From NCBI RefSeq assembly GCF_035492835.1, contig NZ_DATJIY010000111.1, positions 1-27,085 of the forward strand: a stretch of DNA of 27,085 nt, read 5' to 3'. The DNA is from Dinghuibacter sp035492835 (lineage in GTDB: Bacteria > Bacteroidota > Bacteroidia > Chitinophagales > Chitinophagaceae). The notes under the pieces were generated by a model. The model did no database searches and was not told the DNA's origin. It was given only the letters and a program-made list of their open reading frames with translations. Shown piece by piece: positions 8,444-16,152 of the stretch (position 1 is its first letter; every line of letters begins with the position of its first letter). A program made the translations under genes and the position numbers.

Positions 8444-9438
8444 AGGCGATACATTTTCTCGATGAGGGCGACGACCGCGGCCGCGTCTCCAGGGGGGACC
8501 GCCATGTGCGGCCGGCCCCTGAGGGCGTCGATGACGGTGGCCAGCATTTGCCGGTGACCGGGGTGGTCGCCCGACGCCACCGGCACGCCTGGCGCACCCG
8601 GGATTTCCGTCAACCCCTCGACATGGCAGTAGGATATTTTTTCGAGGTATTGCCCGCTCACCCGGACGCTACCTTTTTCGGCGATAATGGTGATCGAGCT
8701 GTCCATGTTCCGATCCCAAGCCGCCGTCGTGACGTTGACCGACCCAACGGCGCCGCCGGGCCAGGCCAGACGGATCAGCCCGGTATCCTTTGGCCGGCGG
8801 GCGCCGGTCCATTGCGCGTCGACCCGGGAGGGCTCTCCCCACAGCCAGTAAAGCAGGTCGATAAAATGCGAAAACTGCGTATATAACACCCCTCCATCCA
8901 GGTCCGGCGTCCCATGCCATCCACCGGGGAGGTAATAACGCTCGTCCCGGTTCCAGAAGCAATCTACTTGTACCAGGTAGGGAGCGCCGAGGCGGCCGGT
9001 TGTCACCAGCTCCTTGAGCCAGCGGGCTCCGGGGGCGAAACGGTTTTGGAGAACGGGGAACACCCATCTGTCCTTTTGCCTGGCTCGCTCCAAGACCGTT
9101 TGTATGTCCACGCTGTGCAACGCCACCGGCTTTTCTATGATTACGTGTTTGCCATGGTCCAAGGCCGCGCAGGCCTGGGAGGCGTGGAGACCGTTGGGCG
9201 TGGCGATCACGACGACGTCGACGTCCGCGGCGACGGGATCGGCCAGCATCGCTTCGAGGCTTCGAAAGCCCTTCGGCCCCCGGGGCAGCTCAGCGGTCAC
9301 GTCGACGACGGCGCGCAAGGCAGCCTCCGGGTGATCCCCGATCAACGCGGCGTGGCGGCGGCCGATGCGGCCGTAACCCACGACGGCGAAGCCTATGGGC
9401 CGCGCTTCCGACGTCTCTATGGCTGCTTGCCCTGGCAT
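8431..9438 (-). CDS. Gfo/Idh/MocA oxidoreductase, WlbA/WbpB-like UDP-sugar 3-dehydrogenase
   Basis: NAD(P)-dependent oxidoreductase of 335 residues, predicted to oxidise C3 of UDP-N-acetylglucosaminuronic acid as the first step toward a 2,3-diamino-uronic acid. The Rossmann motif is VVGYGRIGRRHA (19-30). The family lysine lies in EKPVALH (102-108). The C-terminal half has VQVDCFWNRDERYY and LDGGVLYTQFSHFIDLLYWL, the sort of core seen in WlbA/WbpB proteins. The start at 9438 is 3 bases after the upstream acetyltransferase stop; the Rossmann fold begins at residue 15, so the first dozen residues may be a short extension. The neighbouring WbpD-like acetyltransferase supports the assignment. A generic sugar dehydrogenase acting on another substrate remains possible. 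Confidence 0.82.
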   Translation of the reverse strand: MPGQAAIETSEARPIGFAVVGYGRIGRRHAALIGDHPEAALRAVVDVTAELPRGPKGFRSLEAMLADPVAADVDVVVIATPNGLHASQACAALDHGKHVIIEKPVALHSVDIQTVLERARQKDRWVFPVLQNRFAPGARWLKELVTTGRLGAPYLVQVDCFWNRDERYYLPGGWHGTPDLDGGVLYTQFSHFIDLLYWLWGEPSRVDAQWTGARRPKDTGLIRLAWPGGAVGSVNVTTAAWDRNMDSSITIIAEKGSVRVSGQYLEKISYCHVEGLTEIPGAPGVPVASGDHPGHRQMLATVIDALRGRPHMAVPPGDAAAVVALIEKMYRLCAE

Positions 9439-9441
9439 GCG

Positions 9442-10023
9442 TTAATGGGTCCGGGTGACTTTGTTGTTGTCCAGCCGATATTCCTGCCCGCTTTCCGGAC
9501 ACGTGGCGACCCCGTTCCAGTCGAACGCCAGGGCATGACCATACTCACTCACCCATCCGGTCTGGCGCGCCGGGTTCCCCACAACGAGGGCGTAGTCCGG
9601 GACGGTCTTGGTCACCACGGCGCCCGCTCCTATGAACGCGTATTTGCCGATGTTATGGCCGCACACGATGGTGGCGTTCGCGCCGATGGTCGCGCCCTCA
9701 CCGACGAGCGTCTTGGAGAACATTTCCTTCCGGTTCACCGCGCTCCGGGGGTGGAGCACATTGGTGAATACGCAGGAAGGGCCCAGGAACACGTAGTCCC
9801 CCAGGATCACCCCCGTATAGATCGAGACGTTGTTCTGCACCTTGACATAATCCCCCAGGACCACGTCGGCGGCCACGTGGACGTTTTGCCCAAGGTTGCA
9901 GTGCTCACCGATGACGGCTCCGGCCATGATGTGGCAGAAGTGCCAGATCTTCGTCCCTTCGCCGATCCGGCATCCATCGTCCGCCACGGATGATTCATGT
10001 ATGTAGTAATTTTTTTCCGACAT
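9442..10023 (-). CDS. WbpD/WlbB-like UDP-amino-uronate N-acetyltransferase
   Basis: Left-handed beta-helix acyltransferase of 193 residues, predicted to N-acetylate the 3-amino group of a UDP-2-acetamido-3-amino-uronic acid. Hexapeptide repeats run from about residue 14 to 150, for example VIGEHCNLGQNVHV, VVLGDYVKVQNNVSI and TIGANATIVCGHNIG, ending in VVGNPAR (147-153). The surface loop FTNVLHPRSAVNRK (86-99) is characteristic of this group. The C-terminal tail WNGVATCPESGQEYRL has one Cys. I chose ATG at 10023; the in-frame TTG two codons upstream (10029) is a less likely start. The oxidoreductase gene follows 3 bases downstream. The expected WbpE-type aminotransferase that would make its substrate is not adjacent. 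Confidence 0.86.
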   Translation of the reverse strand: MSEKNYYIHESSVADDGCRIGEGTKIWHFCHIMAGAVIGEHCNLGQNVHVAADVVLGDYVKVQNNVSIYTGVILGDYVFLGPSCVFTNVLHPRSAVNRKEMFSKTLVGEGATIGANATIVCGHNIGKYAFIGAGAVVTKTVPDYALVVGNPARQTGWVSEYGHALAFDWNGVATCPESGQEYRLDNNKVTRTH

Positions 10024-10066
10024 AGTCAACTTTTTAAATCCCGCGCGTTTAAAGCCCGCGCGGGCG

Positions 10067-11347
10067 TCACAGCCTTAACGCGCCCCACTCCCGCGGCAGC
10101 GCTGCCTTTACGTCGAACAGCACGGCGTCGCTGCGCCCCAGTGTGCGGATGTCCAGCTCCAGGAACTCCTGGTGGGCCACCGCCAGGATGATGGCGTCGA
10201 ACGTCTTGCCATCCGGGAGGGTCTCCGCCATCGGTATACGGTATTCGTCGAGCACCTCCGCCGCGGATGCCCTCGGGTCGTGCAGCGTGACGTTCACGTG
10301 GTAGCTCTCGAGCTCCCGGTAAATGTCGATCACCCGGGTATTGCGCACATCGGGGCAGTTTTCCTTAAAGGTAAAGCCGAGTACGAGCACCTCCGAGCCG
10401 TTTACGGGGATGTTGCTGCGGACCATCTGTTTGACCACCTGCTCGGCCACATAGGCGCCCATCCCGTCGTTGAGCCGGCGCCCCGCCAGGATGATCTCCG
10501 GATGATACCCCACCTCCTGGGCCTTTTGGGTCAGGTAGTAAGGGTCCACGCCGATACAGTGCCCGCCAACGAGACCGGGCGTAAACCGCAGGAAATTCCA
10601 TTTCGTACCCGCCGCTTCCAGCACCTCTCGCGTATCGATCCCCAACAGTGTAAAAATTTTGGACAGCTCGTTGACAAAGGCGATGTTGATGTCCCGCTGA
10701 CTGTTTTCGATCACCTTCGCCGCTTCCGCCACCCTGATGCTCGACGCCTTGAAGGTACCCGCGTCGATCACGGTGGCGTATAAAGCGTCGACGGCATCCG
10801 CCGCCGCCGGCGTCGACCCGGACGTCACTTTCAGGATTTTGCTGACCGTATGCTCCTTGTCTCCCGGGTTGATCCTCTCGGGCGAATAGCCCGCAAAGAA
10901 ATCCACGTTGAAACGCAAACCCGATACCCGTTCCAGGACGGGAACGCATTCTTCTTCGGTCACGCCGGGATACACCGTGGACTCGTATACGACGATGTCG
11001 CCCTTCTTCAGCACCTTTCCGACAGTCTCGCTCGCCCGGTACAGGGGTCCGAGATCGGGTCTGTTGAATTTGTCGACGGGGGTCGGCACCGTTACGATGT
11101 AAAACCGCGCATCCGCAATCTCCGCCAGATTGCCGGTGACATCCAGGCCCTTGCCGCCATGGCGTTCCACCGCTTTCAGCTCCGCGGGCGTGATCTCCAG
11201 CGTCCTGTCGTGCCCTCTTTTCAGCTCCGCAATCCGCCCGGGGTTTATATCGAAACCGGTCACCATATGCTTCCGCGCAAACGCGGCCGCAAGCGGCAGT
11301 CCCACATATCCCAATCCAATGACGGCTATTTTCCGGGCTTCAGACAT
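10067..11347 (-). CDS. wbpO: UDP-N-acetyl-hexosamine 6-dehydrogenase, TviB/WbpO type
   Basis: UDP-glucose/GDP-mannose dehydrogenase family protein of 426 residues that oxidises UDP-GlcNAc or UDP-GalNAc to the uronic acid. The NAD-binding motif is GLGYVGLP (11-18). Conserved EAAKVIENSQRDINIAFVNE holds Lys211 and Asn215. The catalytic cysteine is Cys264 in VGGHCIGVDPYYLTQKA. The block KWNFLRFTPGLVGG and the run HPEIILAGRRLNDG are typical of TviB/WbpO/CapL and less so of UDP-glucose dehydrogenase. This is the first gene of the minus-strand polysaccharide operon; about 40 bases separate it from the acetyltransferase gene. Unlike several other genes here, no TAnnTTTG motif lies just before its ATG, so it may have a longer leader. 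Confidence 0.9.
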   Translation of the reverse strand: MSEARKIAVIGLGYVGLPLAAAFARKHMVTGFDINPGRIAELKRGHDRTLEITPAELKAVERHGGKGLDVTGNLAEIADARFYIVTVPTPVDKFNRPDLGPLYRASETVGKVLKKGDIVVYESTVYPGVTEEECVPVLERVSGLRFNVDFFAGYSPERINPGDKEHTVSKILKVTSGSTPAAADAVDALYATVIDAGTFKASSIRVAEAAKVIENSQRDINIAFVNELSKIFTLLGIDTREVLEAAGTKWNFLRFTPGLVGGHCIGVDPYYLTQKAQEVGYHPEIILAGRRLNDGMGAYVAEQVVKQMVRSNIPVNGSEVLVLGFTFKENCPDVRNTRVIDIYRELESYHVNVTLHDPRASAAEVLDEYRIPMAETLPDGKTFDAIILAVAHQEFLELDIRTLGRSDAVLFDVKAALPREWGALRL

Positions 11348-11351
11348 AACG

Positions 11352-11375
11352 GCCTCTTTAAGACGATTTAGAGGC
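11352..11375 (-). promoter_or_regulatory. Short inverted repeat in the polysaccharide operon leader
   Basis: GCCTCT (11352-11357) and AGAGGC (11370-11375) are perfect complements 12 bases apart and lie 5 to 28 bases before the ATG of the first operon gene. On a leader RNA they would form a small hairpin next to the start codon. A 6-bp stem is weak evidence; it could equally be an operator half-site pair or chance. Confidence 0.3.
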
Positions 11376-11420
11376 GGTAATATTACATGAAAAAAACTAG
11401 ATTACCATCGCCGCGCCACG

Positions 11421-11460
11421 GCGCGGAAGGATGCTATATTTTCCTAGCATCTTTCCGCGC
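11421..11460. repeat. Long palindrome, copy 1 (16-bp arms)
   Basis: GCGCGGAAGGATGCTA (11421-11436) pairs with TAGCATCTTTCCGCGC (11445-11460) around the loop TATTTTCC; the only imperfection is one G-T pair. The left arm can alternatively pair with CCGCGCC at 11411-11417. It lies in the divergent spacer and has a second diverged copy 85 bases to the right. Neither copy is followed by a T-tract. Confidence 0.88.
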
Positions 11461-11505
11461 AGGGCGGGCCACAGGCACGCCGGCCGAAGGCCCATCATTA
11501 GCCAC

Positions 11506-11547
11506 GGCGCGGAAAGACGCTATATTTTTCCAGCGTCCTTCCGCGCC
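11506..11547. repeat. Long palindrome, copy 2, overlapping the ABC-F promoter
   Basis: GGCGCGGAAAGACGCT (11506-11521) pairs with AGCGTCCTTCCGCGCC (11532-11547) with one mismatch, around the loop ATATTTTTCC. Relative to copy 1, GATGC/GCATC has become GACGC/GCGTC, a paired change that keeps the stem. The loop T-run sits at the -33 position, and the right arm fills the spacer of the promoter of the gene at 11562. Confidence 0.88.
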
Positions 11548-11556
11548 GTACCTTTG
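11525..11556 (+). promoter_or_regulatory. Promoter of the ABC-F gene, near-leaderless
   Basis: TACCTTTG (11549-11556) fits the Bacteroidota -7 consensus TAnnTTTG exactly. A T-run (11525-11529) lies 19 bases upstream, at the -33 position. The ATG at 11562 is only 5 bases after the -7 element, so the transcript should start at or within a few bases of the start codon. Confidence 0.7.
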
Positions 11557-11561
11557 CGCCC

Positions 11562-13445
11562 ATGCATTACGCCTCGGTAGACAATATCGCTAAATCATAC
11601 GGCGCGCGGACGCTCTTCCAATCCATTTCATTTCACGTCGAAGAGGGCGACAAAATCGCCCTGATCGCACGGAACGGCAGCGGCAAGTCTACCCTGCTCA
11701 ATATCATCGCCGGCCGCGACACCCCGGACAGCGGGTCCGTATGGGTCCATAAGGACGTAAAGGTCGTGCTGCTTCCGCAGGAGTCGGACTACAACCCGAC
11801 GCTGAATGTCTGGGACAACCTCCTCAGCCTCGACCACCCGGTGGTCCGCGCGGTGAAGGCATACGAGCAATACCTGGAGGAGACCGGCGACCAGGGCGAC
11901 GCGCGGCTGGGCGACCTGCTCCAGGAGCTCGACCGCCTGGAGGCCTGGCAGTTCGAAGCCCAGGTCAAGCAAATCCTGGGGAAACTCAACCTCCACCACC
12001 TGAAAGCCCCCATGCGGCAGCTGTCGGGCGGCCAGCGCAAGCGAGTCGCACTCGCCCAGGCGCTGCTCGAATCACAGCTTCACGGGCCGGCCACCCTGCT
12101 GCTCCTGGACGAACCAACCAACCACCTCGACGTAAACATGATCGAATGGCTGCAGGAATACCTGTCGGCCGCGCGCGCCACCGTGGTGCTGGTTACCCAC
12201 GACCGTTACTTCCTGGACGCGGTCTGTAGCGAGATCATCGAGCTGGACACCAGCGTAGCCCATGTGTACCACGGCGACTACGACAATTTCCTTGTGACAA
12301 AGGCGGCCCGGCAGGAGTCGGACGCGGCTACCGGCGCCAAGACCCAGAACCTCTACCGCAAAGAGCTGGAGTGGATGCGCAAACAGCCCAAGGCCCGGAC
12401 CACCAAGTCGAGGTCCAGGGAAGACAATTTCCATGCCCTGGAAGAAAAGGTCCGTCAGCGCACCGAGCACTCCGAGCTGACGCTCCAGGCCAAAATGACC
12501 CGGCTGGGCGGTAAGATCATGGAGATGAAAAAGGTCTACAAGGCCTACGGATCGCACGTCATCCTGAAGGGCTTTGACTATACCTTCAAACGGGGGGAAC
12601 GGATCGGGGTCGTCGGTCCTAACGGCGTCGGCAAGTCGACGTTCCTGCGGATGCTCCTGGGGTTGGAGGAGGCAGACAGCGGTAAGATGAACCCGGGTGA
12701 GACGGTGGTGTTCGGCCATTTTTCCCAGGATGGCCTGGAGTGGAAGGAAGACATGCGTGTCATCGAATACGTCAAGACTATGGCCGAATTCTTCCCGCTG
12801 GCGGACGGCAGCAAGATCAGCGCGGCCCAGTTCCTGCAGTTGTTCGCCTTTCCGCCGGAGCAACAGTATACGTACCTGTCCAAGCTGAGCGGCGGGGAAA
12901 AACGCAGGCTTCAACTCCTCACCATCCTTTTCCGGAACCCCAACTTCCTCGTCCTGGACGAACCCACCAACGACCTCGATCTGCAGACCCTTCGCATCCT
13001 GGAGGACTTCCTGAGCGACTTCGGGGGCTGTCTGGTCATCGTCTCCCACGACCGGTATTTTATGGACCGGGTGGTGGATCACCTCTTTGTCTTCGAAGGC
13101 GAAGGCCGCGTCCGGGACTTCCCCGGGAACTATACGCAGTACCGCGAGGCGCAGCGGCAGGAAGAAAAGGCCGTGCCGGTCGCACCAGTCGCACCAACGC
13201 CTGCGATAGCGCCGCCCGCGACGCCGAAGGCGGTGAAGCTGACGTTCAAGGAAAAACGGGAGTTCGAGCAACTGGAGCAGGAGCTCCCCGCGTTGGAGTC
13301 CGAGAAACGCGCGCTTGAAGAAAAGATGAGCAGCGGCGCCCTGGACTATGACACGCTAACGCAGGCCGGCGCGCGCATACAGGAGATCGTCGCGCTGCTG
13401 GAAGAAAAGGAAATGCGCTGGCTCGAGCTCAGTGAGCGGTCATAA
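11562..13445 (+). CDS. ABC-F family ATPase, Uup-like
   Basis: Cytoplasmic ABC-F protein of 627 residues with two ATPase domains and no membrane segments; such proteins act on ribosomes. Domain 1: Walker A ARNGSGKST (36-44), signature LSGGQ (154-158), Walker B LLLLDEPTNHLD (179-190). An interdomain linker rich in charge spans about 250-310. Domain 2: GPNGVGKST (352-360), LSGGE (442-446), VLDEPTNDLD (464-473). After a Pro/Ala-rich spacer (537-556), a C-terminal coiled coil (560-620) matches the Uup extension. The length fits Uup (about 630). It stands alone, divergent from the polysaccharide operon and convergent with the response regulator gene, whose stop overlaps its own by 6 bases. An antibiotic-resistance role is not indicated. 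Confidence 0.92.
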   Translation: MHYASVDNIAKSYGARTLFQSISFHVEEGDKIALIARNGSGKSTLLNIIAGRDTPDSGSVWVHKDVKVVLLPQESDYNPTLNVWDNLLSLDHPVVRAVKAYEQYLEETGDQGDARLGDLLQELDRLEAWQFEAQVKQILGKLNLHHLKAPMRQLSGGQRKRVALAQALLESQLHGPATLLLLDEPTNHLDVNMIEWLQEYLSAARATVVLVTHDRYFLDAVCSEIIELDTSVAHVYHGDYDNFLVTKAARQESDAATGAKTQNLYRKELEWMRKQPKARTTKSRSREDNFHALEEKVRQRTEHSELTLQAKMTRLGGKIMEMKKVYKAYGSHVILKGFDYTFKRGERIGVVGPNGVGKSTFLRMLLGLEEADSGKMNPGETVVFGHFSQDGLEWKEDMRVIEYVKTMAEFFPLADGSKISAAQFLQLFAFPPEQQYTYLSKLSGGEKRRLQLLTILFRNPNFLVLDEPTNDLDLQTLRILEDFLSDFGGCLVIVSHDRYFMDRVVDHLFVFEGEGRVRDFPGNYTQYREAQRQEEKAVPVAPVAPTPAIAPPATPKAVKLTFKEKREFEQLEQELPALESEKRALEEKMSSGALDYDTLTQAGARIQEIVALLEEKEMRWLELSERS

Positions 13446-14102
13446 CAGCTCTTTCTCACTGATCAGTTTATTCTTTAGCGCGTATATCACAACCCCCGCG
13501 GTGTTCTTGACGTTCATCTTTTCGAGTATGCGGGTCCGGTAGCCCTCCACCGTCCGCCGGCTCAGGAACATGCTCTCTCCCATTTCCTGTGCGGTGAATT
13601 GCTTGCAGATGAGCTTGATGATCTCCAGCTCCCGGTCGGAAAACTCGATGACTTCCTTCTTGCGGCTGAAGTTGCTCTTGACGATCATGCTGGCCAGGGT
13701 CACGGAAGTATCCCGGCAGTAATACTCCTGGTTTTGGACCACGGAGGCGATGGCGTCGAGTATCTCTTGTTTGTCGGCGTTTTTGAGGAGGTACCCCTTG
13801 GCGCCGGCTTCCAGCATCTCGACGATCAGGTTTTCCTCGGAGAACATGGAAAGGGCGATGATCTTCAGGTCCGGGAACTCCTGGAGCAATATCTTGGTCG
13901 CCTCGATGCCGTCCATGTGCGGCATCTTGATATCCGCCAGGACGACGTCGGGTTGGGTTTCCCGCACCATGGCCAGGAGCTCGCCGCCGTCAGCGGCCTG
14001 CCCGGCAAGGGTCATGTTCTTCTGACGGGAAAGCATCAAGGCCAACCCATCCCGAAAAATTTCGTGGTCATCTGCGATCACCAATCGAATAGGGCTGGTC
14101 AT
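13440..14102 (-). CDS. NarL/FixJ-type response regulator
   Basis: Two-component response regulator of 220 residues. The receiver domain has the acidic pair Asp11/Asp12 (IADDHEIFRDG), phosphoacceptor Asp57 (VVLADIKMPHMDG), Ser85 and Lys107 (GYLLKNADK). A LuxR-type helix-turn-helix follows near residues 150-212: FSDRELEIIKLICKQFTAQE, then SRRTVEGYRTRILEKMNV. It should bind DNA as a dimer once phosphorylated by the kinase encoded 17 bases upstream. It is the last gene of a four-gene operon. Its stop overlaps that of the convergent ABC-F gene. Targets are unknown; the adjacent polysaccharide operon is a plausible candidate by proximity only. Confidence 0.93.
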   Translation of the reverse strand: MTSPIRLVIADDHEIFRDGLALMLSRQKNMTLAGQAADGGELLAMVRETQPDVVLADIKMPHMDGIEATKILLQEFPDLKIIALSMFSEENLIVEMLEAGAKGYLLKNADKQEILDAIASVVQNQEYYCRDTSVTLASMIVKSNFSRKKEVIEFSDRELEIIKLICKQFTAQEMGESMFLSRRTVEGYRTRILEKMNVKNTAGVVIYALKNKLISEKELL

Positions 14103-14119
14103 AGTTTGTAAGCGTTTGA

Positions 14120-14857
14120 CTACAAAGGTATCTCAATATAGTAACGGGTCCCCTCCTGCGGCTTACTTTCGATGGTTAAGATTCCGCGAAGGATTTCCGC
14201 CCTGCTTTCCAGGCTCCTCAATCCAAGACCCATGGACGATTCCTTCATCTTCTGTGCGTCAAAACCACGCCCGTCATCCTTGGTCATCACCAACAGCCGG
14301 TTGCTTTCATGGCTGATACCGATGTGCAGGTGCCTGGCGCCGGAGTGCTTGATGGTGTTGTGCACGATCTCCTGGACCATCCGGAACACGTGGATCTCCT
14401 TCTCGCGCGGGATCACGATCTCCTTCCAGCAGTGCAGCTGGATGCGGACGGGCGCGGTCCCGTTCAGGTGCCCGATAAATTCCTTTACCGCCTCCAGCAG
14501 CCCTTTTCGGTCCAGGGTGCTGGGCAGGAGGTTGTAAGAAATCTCTCTCATGTTGGTGATTATCTCGTCGATGTATTTGCTCGATTTGTCGAGCACCTGT
14601 CGCTCGAAGACATTGTCTGTCTCGATCGAGCCCATATTGAGCTTGACGGTACTCAACAGGGGGCCAAGGCTATCGTGCAGGTCGCCCGCGATCCGCCGGC
14701 GTTCATTTTCCAGTATGGTAACCTCCGCCAGGAGGCGATCCCGCTGGAGCCGGACGTACCGGCGGTGGTAACGGATTATGGAAACCACAAAAAACAGGAC
14801 GATCACCCCCACCAGGCAACCAATCAGCACCGTGGTATATAATATTTTGTCACCCAT
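14120..14857 (-). CDS. Membrane sensor histidine kinase, HisKA_3 type
   Basis: Histidine kinase of 245 residues with one transmembrane helix near residues 8-28 and almost no extracytoplasmic part, so it cannot sense an external ligand alone. The phosphoacceptor is His61 in NERRRIAGDLHDSLGPLLS, the HisKA_3 form paired with NarL-type regulators. The ATPase domain has the N-box VQEIVHNTIKHSG (161-173, Asn167), G1 DDGRGFD (194-200) and G2 MGLGL (209-213). I chose the ATG at 14857, 2 bases after the stop of the membrane-protein gene; a longer frame starting at 15082 only reads that gene out of frame. The lack of a sensor domain suggests its input comes from the membrane protein and lipoprotein encoded upstream. 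Confidence 0.92.
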   Translation of the reverse strand: MGDKILYTTVLIGCLVGVIVLFFVVSIIRYHRRYVRLQRDRLLAEVTILENERRRIAGDLHDSLGPLLSTVKLNMGSIETDNVFERQVLDKSSKYIDEIITNMREISYNLLPSTLDRKGLLEAVKEFIGHLNGTAPVRIQLHCWKEIVIPREKEIHVFRMVQEIVHNTIKHSGARHLHIGISHESNRLLVMTKDDGRGFDAQKMKESSMGLGLRSLESRAEILRGILTIESKPQEGTRYYIEIPL

Positions 14858-14859
14858 GA

Positions 14860-15558
14860 TCAACCATCGTCCCTGATCCGGTCGAAGATCCTCTCGAAGG
14901 CGGAGCCCCTTCTCCTCGGCATCAGCAAAACCCCCAATAGGTATAGCCCATTTACAAAGGCATTCACATAGTTGAACAGGTGGATGATCTTTTTGGACAC
15001 ACCATTGTCGGTTTCGCTCGCCAGGGAAGTGGCGCCCTCGTACAGTATCTGGTACAGAAAAAATATGATGAATGCCAGGCAAATAACAAAGCGGGCATTC
15101 TTATACAAGTTACGATTGTCGTGGGTAATCATGCGGTTTATTTCGTTAACGCTTAACAGCACCACGACAAAAGGATAGAGGATGCGGTACAGGGGTAAGT
15201 CGAAGTCGTTCAGGTGAAAAAAAACAAGGTTGCAGCATATCCACAAGACCAGGCTACCTCCCTGGAGCGCAAAGAACCACTTACGCCTTGTGTATCGGCT
15301 TCCAAAACTGTTCCACGCATAAAACTGCCAGAACAGCAATCCACACTCCAGTAATCCGTAAATATTCACACTGGGCGCATTGGTGCGGTGCAACCCGCGG
15401 ATGAGCCAAAAGGAGATTACCTCCTGGATGGCCCCCAGGGCAAGCATGAAAATAAACGGCTCATACGTCTTCTCGATCTTACGCAGGCGGATCAGCGCCG
15501 CGCAAAGCGGGATAAGCAGGATTTGACTCAGTAAAAAAGAGTAAATCTCATTATTCAT
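14860..15558 (-). CDS. Seven-helix membrane protein of unknown family, in a two-component operon
   Basis: I do not recognise the family. The 232-residue protein has about seven hydrophobic segments, near residues 6-24, 34-53, 66-84, 96-114, 124-140, 154-172 and 192-213. It ends in a basic and acidic cytoplasmic-looking tail, PRRRGSAFERIFDRIRDDG. Possible polar or charged positions within the membrane part include Glu46, Glu71, Asn110 and Glu139/Asn141. There is no signal peptide and no enzymatic motif that I can see. It starts one base after the lipoprotein stop and ends 2 bases before the kinase start, so the genes are translated together. The likely role, by inference, is a membrane sensor or signal-relay partner of the kinase, which has only one helix. 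A small-molecule transporter is the alternative. Confidence 0.8.
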   Translation of the reverse strand: MNNEIYSFLLSQILLIPLCAALIRLRKIEKTYEPFIFMLALGAIQEVISFWLIRGLHRTNAPSVNIYGLLECGLLFWQFYAWNSFGSRYTRRKWFFALQGGSLVLWICCNLVFFHLNDFDLPLYRILYPFVVVLLSVNEINRMITHDNRNLYKNARFVICLAFIIFFLYQILYEGATSLASETDNGVSKKIIHLFNYVNAFVNGLYLLGVLLMPRRRGSAFERIFDRIRDDG

Positions 15559-15559
15559 C

Positions 15560-16090
15560 TTAGTTGAGCGTACCGTTGGTAGAAGTGTCGCAGTCTGTCG
15601 GACAACGCTGGCCTATGTCGACCCCCTGGTAGCTTTCGGTTTTTGACTGCGCTTCGAGGACCCGGGGCTGGTTGCCGGCGGGCAGGGGAACGCTGACCAG
15701 CTTCGTGTGGATGTCGTTCCCGAATTTGTCGACGGGCAGCAGTACCAGACGTATCTGGTTGGCATCGTCCCGCCCAAGGTAGATCCTGATCCCTACGGCC
15801 CCGTCTGCGTTGAGGAGAGCGGCGATGGCGTCCCGGTTAAAGGATTCGGCGTAGGGTAACTTAAACTCCTTGTTCAGAAAGGAATCTGTCCCATTGATGC
15901 GGCCCAGCTCGGCTTCTCCCGCCCTGAACGATCTGATGTCGCTCACGACCTGTGCGCCGGAAATGATATGCTCGGCCGCCTTATTTTCATCCACGGGAAT
16001 CTTGCCCCCGGGACGGCAGCCGGATAGGGAAAGCACGCCGCAAAGGGCAGCGCCCACGGCCAAAGAGCCTTTGAGATTGCTCAGTTTCAT
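15560..16090 (-). CDS. Lipoprotein of unknown function, first gene of the signalling operon
   Basis: Exported lipoprotein of 176 residues. The signal peptide is KLSNLKGSLAVGAALCGVL and the lipobox is LSGC with Cys25. The mature part has a conserved-looking core, FNRDAIAALLNADGAVGIR then IYLGRDD (84-109), followed by LVLLPVDKFGNDI. I have the impression that this core recurs in uncharacterised Bacteroidota proteins, but I cannot name a family. A C-terminal CPTDC motif (163-167) could bind metal or form a disulfide. I chose the ATG at 16090, which begins the signal peptide; the longer frame from 16132 adds residues from the leader. It is translated one base ahead of the seven-helix protein, which suggests a periplasm-facing sensor or ligand-binding part of the same signalling unit. 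Confidence 0.82.
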   Translation of the reverse strand: MKLSNLKGSLAVGAALCGVLSLSGCRPGGKIPVDENKAAEHIISGAQVVSDIRSFRAGEAELGRINGTDSFLNKEFKLPYAESFNRDAIAALLNADGAVGIRIYLGRDDANQIRLVLLPVDKFGNDIHTKLVSVPLPAGNQPRVLEAQSKTESYQGVDIGQRCPTDCDTSTNGTLN

Positions 16091-16119
16091 CGGTATATGT
16101 TTTTCGTTGTTTGCTGGAA

Positions 16120-16149
16120 CAAAATAAAACAAGTCCGTTCTAAAACAAA
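16120..16149 (-). promoter_or_regulatory. Promoter of the four-gene signalling operon
   Basis: On the minus strand TTTG (16146-16149) is followed after exactly 19 bases by TATTTTG (16120-16126), close to the Bacteroidota TTTG/TAnnTTTG pair although the -7 element is one base short. The predicted leader to the ATG at 16090 is about 25 bases. Confidence 0.5.
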
Positions 16150-16152
16150 CAG

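Noticed and set aside
11421..11547. The paired palindromes as rho-independent terminators or as a CRISPR
   Set aside because: Neither stem is followed by a T-tract, no gene ends into this spacer, and there are only two palindromic copies without regular spacers.
14858..15082. A longer N-terminus for the histidine kinase
   Set aside because: The extra 75 residues are the membrane-protein gene read out of frame; the ATG at 14857 starts directly at the kinase membrane helix.
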